Assembly (NCBI GenBank): GCA_013138865.1
Contig: WTBY01000040.1
Location: 1 to 39,650 of the forward strand
Origin: Helicobacteraceae bacterium
Lineage (GTDB): Bacteria; Campylobacterota; Campylobacteria; Campylobacterales; Sulfurimonadaceae
DNA length: 39,650 nt
Direction: 5' to 3'
The notes beneath the pieces are model-generated. The model made no database searches, was not told where the DNA came from, and was given only the letters and a program-made list of their open reading frames with translations. Made by a program: the position numbers and the translations under genes. Positions 34,085 through 39,650 of this stretch are shown here, piece after piece; the first letter of the stretch is position 1; every line of letters begins with the position of its first letter.

Positions 34085-34734
34085 TTCACAATATATGCAA
34101 TCGCATGTGAGTAACTTAAGCTTTTTACCTCTATCTTTTCACCAAAATAATCATCTATTGCTTTATTAGCACCAGGGAAAGCTCCATAATCATCAAGAAC
34201 TATTATTCCACCTTTTACAACTAGAGGAAACAACATCTCGATAGCCATATTAGTCGCTTCATATAAGTCAACATCTATGTGTAACAAAGATATTTTCAAG
34301 TGAGCATTTTGTTTTAAATACTCAGGTAGTGTCTGTAAAATATCACCTTTAACAATATCTACATTTTTATTTAAATTTTGCTTTTTAAGTAAAGATGTTA
34401 ACTCATCATAGCTAATTCCAACTCCTCCATCAGTCTCTTCAATGAAAAGTTCTCTATTTTGTTTATCATCTTCAAAAGTAGTTTCTGGAAAATCTCCAAA
34501 AATATCAAATGCAATAATTTTTCGACTATATGCATTTTCTAGTAAATCTCTAAATTTGATCCACCTAAATAGAGAATTTCCTTTAAAAACACCTAGTTCA
34601 ACAATCTCTCCTCTTAAGTTAGAGGTTCTATTAAAAAATTCTAAATGAGTAATAAACTTGCTAAATCGTCTTGGTTCAGCAGTTGCCATATAACCATTCT
34701 CATATTCAAAACTTTTATCAATATCGTATAACAT
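34081..34734 (-). CDS. TylF/MycF-type O-methyltransferase, copy 2
   Basis: 217 residues, lacking the long N-terminal lid of copy 1. GEIVELGVFKGNSLFRW, LLHIDVDLYEATNMAIE and KGGIIVLDDYGAF give the SAM and Mg sites. Located between the second PhyH-like gene (11 bp away) and neuC, matching the oxygenase-methyltransferase pairing seen at 28.8-30.3 kb. Confidence 0.87.
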   Translation of the reverse strand: MLYDIDKSFEYENGYMATAEPRRFSKFITHLEFFNRTSNLRGEIVELGVFKGNSLFRWIKFRDLLENAYSRKIIAFDIFGDFPETTFEDDKQNRELFIEETDGGVGISYDELTSLLKKQNLNKNVDIVKGDILQTLPEYLKQNAHLKISLLHIDVDLYEATNMAIEMLFPLVVKGGIIVLDDYGAFPGANKAIDDYFGEKIEVKSLSYSHAIAYIVK

Positions 34735-34745
34735 ACAAATCTCCC

Positions 34746-35510
34746 TTATATTATAAAATCATCAGCATTCGTATTAGATGCACGGATTAATAGTGTGTAA
34801 CGTACCTTATTATTAACATTTATACCTGATTTATGAATAAGGTTAAAATGATTTATATACACATCACCTTCATTGGCTTCTGCAAATGTCGACTTGGATT
34901 TATCTATATACTTATCTTCTATATATGTTCTTAAATGCTTTTTTTGTTCTGGTAACATATATTTCTCTGAATGTTTAACTTCATTTAAGAGGTGTGAGCC
35001 AGGTATTACTTCTAAGCAACCATCACTTTCTTTACACTCATAGAGAGGCACCCATACAACAATTGAAGATAGTTTAGCTACATTTTTATGAAAATAGTTA
35101 CTCTCTTGATGCCATGGTAAAGAGAAGATCTCCTCCTCTTTTTTAAATTCATGTGGCAAATCAACCCTAACATGAAAGTTTGTAAAGCATATGTCTTTTA
35201 TATCTTCTGCATGTAAATATGTTTTTATTACCTCTAAGAGTTTTTTTTGCACTGTAAAATTAAATACCAAAGAATTCACCATAATTTTATCTATAATTTG
35301 TCTAGATGCCTCTTTATCTTCTTTAGTAATTCTTATCAGTCCTTCATGAGGATATTGTTCTTCAGATAAACCATTTAAACAGTATTCAAGTTTTGATTTT
35401 TTTGCCTGAAAATAAACTATTCTGCTAATGGTATCTCTTATAGGCTTAAGTTCATCAAATGAGAATAAATTACTTATTTTTGCAAAACCATTTTCTGTAT
35501 ACTTTGTCAT
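34746..35510 (-). CDS. Phytanoyl-CoA dioxygenase-like Fe(II)/2-oxoglutarate oxygenase, copy 2
   Basis: 254 residues, a clearer PhyH match: LPWHQESNYFHKN, GCLEVIPGSHLL, GDVYINHFNLIHKSGIN and RYTLLIRAS. Predicted ligands are His134, Glu136 (HxE in place of the commoner HxD) and His226, with Arg237 for 2-oxoglutarate. HxE is tolerated in some members but unusual. Flanked on both sides by TylF methyltransferase genes with gaps of 11 and 2 bp. Confidence 0.86.
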   Translation of the reverse strand: MTKYTENGFAKISNLFSFDELKPIRDTISRIVYFQAKKSKLEYCLNGLSEEQYPHEGLIRITKEDKEASRQIIDKIMVNSLVFNFTVQKKLLEVIKTYLHAEDIKDICFTNFHVRVDLPHEFKKEEEIFSLPWHQESNYFHKNVAKLSSIVVWVPLYECKESDGCLEVIPGSHLLNEVKHSEKYMLPEQKKHLRTYIEDKYIDKSKSTFAEANEGDVYINHFNLIHKSGINVNNKVRYTLLIRASNTNADDFII

Positions 35511-35512
35511 AT

Positions 35513-36262
35513 TTAATCCTTTTTAGCATATGCTAACATCGATGAAATATCTAATCTTTCTAGTTTTAAATTTGATGTACCTATTGTCTCCATTAAAGCT
35601 ATTGTCTCTCCTGGATAATCAGAGTGATTTAATTCATCAAATACAATCATTCCACCTTTTGGTAAGCGATTATATAACAATTCAATAGTATCTTTAGTTG
35701 GTTTATACAGATCCATATCTAAATATAAGATTGATACAACTAGCTGTGGATTTTCTTCTAAATACTTCGGTAGTGTTTTACTGATGTCACCTTTTATTAT
35801 CTCTACTTTTTCTATATGACCTAATGCTCTATTTTTATCATACAGCTTAATTGATTCAAGCAATGTTTCATAACTATCATAATGTAAACCGCCCTCTTTC
35901 ATATGTCCCGCTTTACTTGTCATATCTTTTTCATCAGGTGGAGTAAAACCCTCAAATGTATCAAAACCAACAATTTTTCTGACATAATGGTATGGTTCAT
36001 AGATTGAACAAAAATGTGCAAATGACATTAAACCGAAACCATTACCTACACCACACTCAATTATATTTCCAGGAACATTTTTAGCCATCATATACAGTTG
36101 ATATCTCTCTAAAAGATAAGTCACACTCTGTCTAGTAGCAAAAACAGGAAAAGCTCTAAACTTTTCACTATTCATTCCATTTGCATTTGCAATAAAATTT
36201 TCTTGTTCATCATAAAAATTTATCTGTTCTTCCGTATTTCTAGACTTTTCAATATTTTTCAT
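35513..36262 (-). CDS. TylF/MycF-type O-methyltransferase, copy 3
   Basis: 249 residues with lid and core: FAVFATRQSVTYLL, GNIIECGVGNGFGLMSFA, SILYLDMDLYKPTKDTIE and KGGMIVFDELNHSDYPGE (metal Asp and Glu). Closest by eye to copy 1 (same AFPVFATRQ / FPIYARRT-type lead-in). Follows neuB by 21 bp and precedes the PhyH-like gene by 2 bp. Confidence 0.87.
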   Translation of the reverse strand: MKNIEKSRNTEEQINFYDEQENFIANANGMNSEKFRAFPVFATRQSVTYLLERYQLYMMAKNVPGNIIECGVGNGFGLMSFAHFCSIYEPYHYVRKIVGFDTFEGFTPPDEKDMTSKAGHMKEGGLHYDSYETLLESIKLYDKNRALGHIEKVEIIKGDISKTLPKYLEENPQLVVSILYLDMDLYKPTKDTIELLYNRLPKGGMIVFDELNHSDYPGETIALMETIGTSNLKLERLDISSMLAYAKKD

Positions 36263-36283
36263 TTGTAATCAACCTCTTTGTAT

Positions 36284-37327
36284 TCAACAAATATCGTCAT
36301 AACTCACATGTTTATCAAATGGAATAAATTTTTTAGACCTTTTTCCTATAAGCTCACTATAAAATTCAGCTTTTATTTCTCCTGTGCCTGGTCTTTTTAC
36401 CCAAATATTCTCTTTTGAAAATATTTCACCCTCTTTAATATCTTTAATAGATACAACAGTTGCAAATGCAAAATCAATAGTTACTTGCTCTTCCTTTGCC
36501 GCTTCTTTAACACCACCTCTCATTAGTGCTATCTCTTTTGAACCATCCATTAATTCACTAAGAGCAGTAGGATCCATCGAGTTTATAATATCTGGTCCTT
36601 CTCTATTCATATTATCAGTAAAGTGTCTCTCAAGAATGGAAGCACCAAGTGCAACAGCTCCAAAACAAGCTAAGTTTGAAGTTGTATGATCAGATAGTCC
36701 GATAACTGCATCTGGAAACTCTTTTTGCAATTCTTGCATTGCACCAAACCTTACTAGGTGAGATGGTGTTGGATATAGGTTTGTTGTATGCAATAAAGCA
36801 TATTCTACATCATATTTTTCTAAAATATTAACAGTTTTTCGCACACTCTCAATATCATTCATGCCTGTACTAATTATCATAGGCTTTCTAAAAGATGCCA
36901 CATGTTCAATAAGGGGATAATTGTTACACTCCCCTGAACCAATTTTATAAGCACTTACACCCATTCTTTCAAGTCTATCCGCAGCAGCTCTAGAAAATGG
37001 TGTACTTATAAAAATCATGCCTTTTGATTCTACATACTCTTTGAGTTTAATCTCATCACTTTCATCTAATGCACATCTTTTCATAATCTCATATATAGAG
37101 ATATCTGAATTTCCAGGTATAACTTTTTTTGCCTCACAACTCATCTCATCTTCAACAATATGTGTCTGATGCTTAATAATTTCAGCTCCTACACTATGAG
37201 CTGCGTCAACCATTTCAAATGCAGTTTTTAATGAACCTTCATGATTTATTCCTATTTCTACTATAACAAGCGGTGCACACTTAGCTCCAACTTCTCTATT
37301 TTCTATTATAATACTATTAGATGCCAT
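36284..37327 (-). CDS. neuB: N-acetylneuraminate/legionaminate synthase, NeuB/LegI-like
   Basis: 347 residues. PEP-dependent sialic-acid-type synthase: [46 protein letters not shown] and a C-terminal SAF domain with [12 protein letters not shown]. The middle [12 protein letters not shown] differs from the PDGAFSL of the PseI in the first cluster, marking a separate nonulosonate. With neuC and neuA it is the synthesis core; dehydratase, aminotransferase and acetyltransferase partners of a legionaminate pathway are not in the window. Confidence 0.93.
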   Translation of the reverse strand: MASNSIIIENREVGAKCAPLVIVEIGINHEGSLKTAFEMVDAAHSVGAEIIKHQTHIVEDEMSCEAKKVIPGNSDISIYEIMKRCALDESDEIKLKEYVESKGMIFISTPFSRAAADRLERMGVSAYKIGSGECNNYPLIEHVASFRKPMIISTGMNDIESVRKTVNILEKYDVEYALLHTTNLYPTPSHLVRFGAMQELQKEFPDAVIGLSDHTTSNLACFGAVALGASILERHFTDNMNREGPDIINSMDPTALSELMDGSKEIALMRGGVKEAAKEEQVTIDFAFATVVSIKDIKEGEIFSKENIWVKRPGTGEIKAEFYSELIGKRSKKFIPFDKHVSYDDIC

Positions 37328-37343
37328 TACCTATCTCCATTAT

Positions 37344-38285
37344 TTAACCTAAATTTGCGTTTCCGTGAAGAAACTGATTACAATCATACCTTGGTAAAGC
37401 TTGAGCTCTATTTTTAAAATCTTTTAACTCTATATCGCGATATTCCACATTAAATGAAAAATCACAACCGCAGTTATGTAAAATTTTTTCTGTATAGTCT
37501 GTAAAAGTTTCAAAGCCACCATATGGAAAACAAAATGTTTTGACTTTTGATTTTTCACTGTTTTGTTCTAAAAATTTGAAAGAATTATTTATCTCATAAT
37601 ATTGTTCACTATTGCTTAATTTAGAAAAAACAAAATGGTTAACACTATGGCTACCTATAATCATATTATTTGTCTGCATCTCTTTTAATTGCTCTATGCT
37701 CATATATAAATTAGTAAATATCTCTTCTTCACTGCTAAACTCTTTTACTATTTCATCTAACAAGTTTTCTCTATGCTCATATTTGATATAATAGTTAAAT
37801 ATTTTTTTAAACTCTTGTGTATAAAAATCATTATCTTGTGTCGTATATGTTATTTCTTTAAAAGTATTTACCTCTTTTTCTTGCAACATATGATCTTGAA
37901 CTCTATTTTTTATAGCATCAATAAGTACTTCTCCACCATATTTTCCTAAAAGAAAGTGTATTCTATGAACATCTAAAGCTTTCTTTTTTTCATATACTCC
38001 AGTTGGAATATAAAATAAACCAAATAAATTCCTTTTAAGTAGTTCTGGCAATACATACTCATAATGGTCTAAAAATCCATCATCAAAAGTTAGAATAACT
38101 CTATTTTTAATAGTGTCATATAGTGAGTAATCATTAAGAAAACTATTAAACTCATCATATGTAACAAAACCATACTCTTTCTCAAAATAATCTAACTGTT
38201 TTTTAAAGTTATCTATAGATAAGTATCTAAAAAATGGCATATCTTTATTGCTATTGCGAATATAGTGATACATAATTGCTTTCAT
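37344..38285 (-). CDS. Polysaccharide deacetylase (NodB homology)
   Basis: 313 residues of the carbohydrate esterase 4 fold. Catalytic motifs are complete: LTFDDGFLDHY (Asp pair), IGSHSVNHF (HSxxH metal site) and FCFPYGGFET. The central ~100 residues (KGGEVLIDAIKNR region on) are an insertion relative to minimal NodB. No signal peptide, so it would act in the cytoplasm on a sugar or lipid-linked glycan. Its start ATG overlaps the stop of the formyltransferase gene upstream, suggesting deacetylation then re-acylation. Confidence 0.88.
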   Translation of the reverse strand: MKAIMYHYIRNSNKDMPFFRYLSIDNFKKQLDYFEKEYGFVTYDEFNSFLNDYSLYDTIKNRVILTFDDGFLDHYEYVLPELLKRNLFGLFYIPTGVYEKKKALDVHRIHFLLGKYGGEVLIDAIKNRVQDHMLQEKEVNTFKEITYTTQDNDFYTQEFKKIFNYYIKYEHRENLLDEIVKEFSSEEEIFTNLYMSIEQLKEMQTNNMIIGSHSVNHFVFSKLSNSEQYYEINNSFKFLEQNSEKSKVKTFCFPYGGFETFTDYTEKILHNCGCDFSFNVEYRDIELKDFKNRAQALPRYDCNQFLHGNANLG

Positions 38286-39115
38286 TAAATCTCTTTAATT
38301 GTTGGATTTTCAAATAAAAGTGCTTTTTCAGACTCTTTCATCTTTAAATAAGTATTTACAATACCCTTATTAAAATTTGAATACACTTTTGCAACAGCAG
38401 CAGGTGTGAAGTCTGATTGCTTGTAATATTTACCATTTTTTTTATCCTTAGGCTGGATAATACTCTTTAATACATCAGAATTATTAACTATCTTTATGCA
38501 CTCAATTGCAATATCAGAAATTAATCGGTTTCCTATTTGATGTGGTGTGTCATTTTTAAATACTCTCGCTCTTATTTGATGAATAATATCCCCAGTATCT
38601 ATACCTTCATCTATATACATAAAAGTAGCTCCAACATACTCAAGTTCAGCATTTACAAGAGGGAAAAAATTGGTACCGCTTCCTCTATAATAGGGAGATA
38701 GTCCCAAATGGATATTAAAAAACCGTTGTTTAAAAAAATTAATTAATTTAGGTTTTATTAAAGAACAACCATATGCAATAATCAAATCAGGATTAAGTGA
38801 AATTATTTCTTGAATATTACTATCTTCGTTAATAGTGCCTTTTGTTATAAAATAAGGGTTTGACATATCAGGTGCAATAATATTTAAAGAGTTGAAGAAG
38901 TCTTCTTCTGACTGCTTTCTGGCAACTAAATGCTCTTTTTGTAAATCATCGTTATAGGTAGACACTACTTTATCTAAAGAGCCATCTTTAATTTCACAAT
39001 AAGATTTCATTACATTGATATTATTATTTAAAGCTAATGATTTTCGAATAAATGCATGTCTTTGTTCAGAACCTGTTAATATTACTATATTTTTTGTTTT
39101 CATGCTATATACCAA
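38285..39115 (-). CDS. Formyltransferase-family protein (sugar N-formyltransferase-like)
   Basis: 276 residues. FFNIHLGLSPYYRGSGTNFF is the 10-formyl-tetrahydrofolate motif with the catalytic Asn-His pair, and MYIDEGIDTGDIIHQI supplies the catalytic Asp. The layout matches methionyl-tRNA formyltransferase and sugar N-formyltransferases (WbtJ, VioF, ArnA N-domain); context favours an amino sugar. The N-terminal ~90 residues are less conserved. Overlaps the glycosyltransferase gene upstream by 16 bp and the deacetylase by 1 bp. Confidence 0.87.
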   Translation of the reverse strand: MVYSMKTKNIVILTGSEQRHAFIRKSLALNNNINVMKSYCEIKDGSLDKVVSTYNDDLQKEHLVARKQSEEDFFNSLNIIAPDMSNPYFITKGTINEDSNIQEIISLNPDLIIAYGCSLIKPKLINFFKQRFFNIHLGLSPYYRGSGTNFFPLVNAELEYVGATFMYIDEGIDTGDIIHQIRARVFKNDTPHQIGNRLISDIAIECIKIVNNSDVLKSIIQPKDKKNGKYYKQSDFTPAAVAKVYSNFNKGIVNTYLKMKESEKALLFENPTIKEI

Positions 39116-39650
39116 CTATTTTTTCTTAAATACACTGCACCGAAATTTGTTCTCACTTGTGAGACTTGATTAATTTTTGAATGTATAGTTTGATAATTTT
39201 TTTGATTTTCTATATCCTTATTCTCATATTTTATATCACCAAAAAACTCTTTTACTAATTCTAAAATTTCTTCTTGAGTATTACTTTCAACACTAATTGC
39301 CAAGTCATCGTATGTTTTTTTATGTAAAAAACCATCCATAAAACTATTTGTCATTGTCATATACTTACTTAGTGATATATATTCACCTTCTATTTTTAAC
39401 TTTTTAGGTATGTATAAATCATTCTTATTTGCATATGGTGCATACTCTATTGGAATAAAGTTTACTCCTAATCTAATCTTTCTAAATGCTGTACAAATGT
39501 CCATTATTCCAGAATTTTGATCAATACTAAACTCACATTCACTCAATAAAAAGACATCCATAAAATCACTCTTAAATTCACTATATGGGTAGTCAATAAA
39601 ATGCTCATTTTTGTAGTTGCACTGCTTTTTAACTACACTTCCAACTCTAA
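39100..39650 (-). CDS. TIGR04372-like glycosyltransferase (N-terminus outside the window)
   Basis: The frame is open through the right edge, well past the ATG at 39561, so the gene starts beyond the window. Visible C-terminal ~183 residues include FIDYPYSEFKSDFMDVFLLS, SECEFSIDQNSGIMD and YIPKKLKIEGEYISLS, which resemble the C-terminal part of TIGR04372-type putative glycosyltransferases (SGxxD-type loop, then a late IPK segment). Identification is by eye only and no more than family level. Overlaps the formyltransferase gene by 16 bp. Confidence 0.65.
   Translation of the reverse strand, partial: RVGSVVKKQCNYKNEHFIDYPYSEFKSDFMDVFLLSECEFSIDQNSGIMDICTAFRKIRLGVNFIPIEYAPYANKNDLYIPKKLKIEGEYISLSKYMTMTNSFMDGFLHKKTYDDLAISVESNTQEEILELVKEFFGDIKYENKDIENQKNYQTIHSKINQVSQVRTNFGAVYLRKNSWYIA

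Overview
The window is a strongly AT-rich chromosomal segment of a Campylobacterota (Epsilonproteobacteria) species, probably a free-living Sulfurimonas-like relative. The evidence is the block acidic protein / fliR / ABC ATPase / tsf / rpsB, the same order I recall from Campylobacter jejuni (Cj1178c-Cj1182c), followed by a flagellar-type nonulosonic acid cluster. Codon use and the short -10-only promoters fit this group.

Layout. 1-5.2 kb: housekeeping block on the minus strand (acidic pseudo-receiver protein, fliR, LolD-like ATPase, tsf, rpsB, bcp), with one plus-strand PLD-like lipoprotein/periplasmic-type gene. The rpsB transcript has a structured leader with a possible 9-residue upstream ORF. 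5.24-6.28 kb: a gene-poor stretch with the SRP RNA gene (ffs, minus strand), a second imperfect copy of the ffs 3' end about 780 bp away, and a fragment of a Fic-family protein. This looks like the decayed remains of an element integrated at ffs. 6.3-7.9 kb: Hpt protein, nucleosidase-like protein, SDR.

7.9-17.5 kb (plus strand): a pseudaminic acid operon (pseB, pseC, SpsF-type cytidylyltransferase, pseG, pseH, pseI). Inserted in it is an acyl-carrier module (FkbH-like HAD protein, ACP, KAS III, second ACP), plus cysQ and two Uma2-type nuclease paralogues that bracket pseI. 18.1-22.3 kb: galactofuranose genes (glf, two GT2 glycosyltransferases) with an MNT/HEPN (MntA/HepT) toxin-antitoxin pair between them.

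22.4-27.1 kb: a c-di-GMP island. LapD-like receptor and LapG-like protease are on the minus strand. Divergent from them, a secreted subtilisin-like protease is preceded by what reads as a GEMM-I c-di-GMP riboswitch. 27.1-39.65 kb (all minus strand): a second glycan cluster with neuB/neuC/neuA-type (legionaminic or related) genes, polysaccharide deacetylase, formyltransferase, SIS isomerase, two DUF115 (Maf-related) proteins, three TylF-type methyltransferases, another O-methyltransferase, two Fe(II)/2-oxoglutarate oxygenases of the PhyH type and a truncated TIGR04372-like glycosyltransferase. Together the two glycan clusters suggest at least two nonulosonic acids that are acylated, formylated, hydroxylated and O-methylated before or after transfer to flagellin or another surface acceptor.

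Most attractive leads: the riboswitch-LapD-LapG-subtilase island; the att-like duplication at ffs; the ACP/KAS III/FkbH module inside the Pse operon; the repeated TylF/PhyH/DUF115 modules; and the rpsB leader with interleaved helices and uORF.
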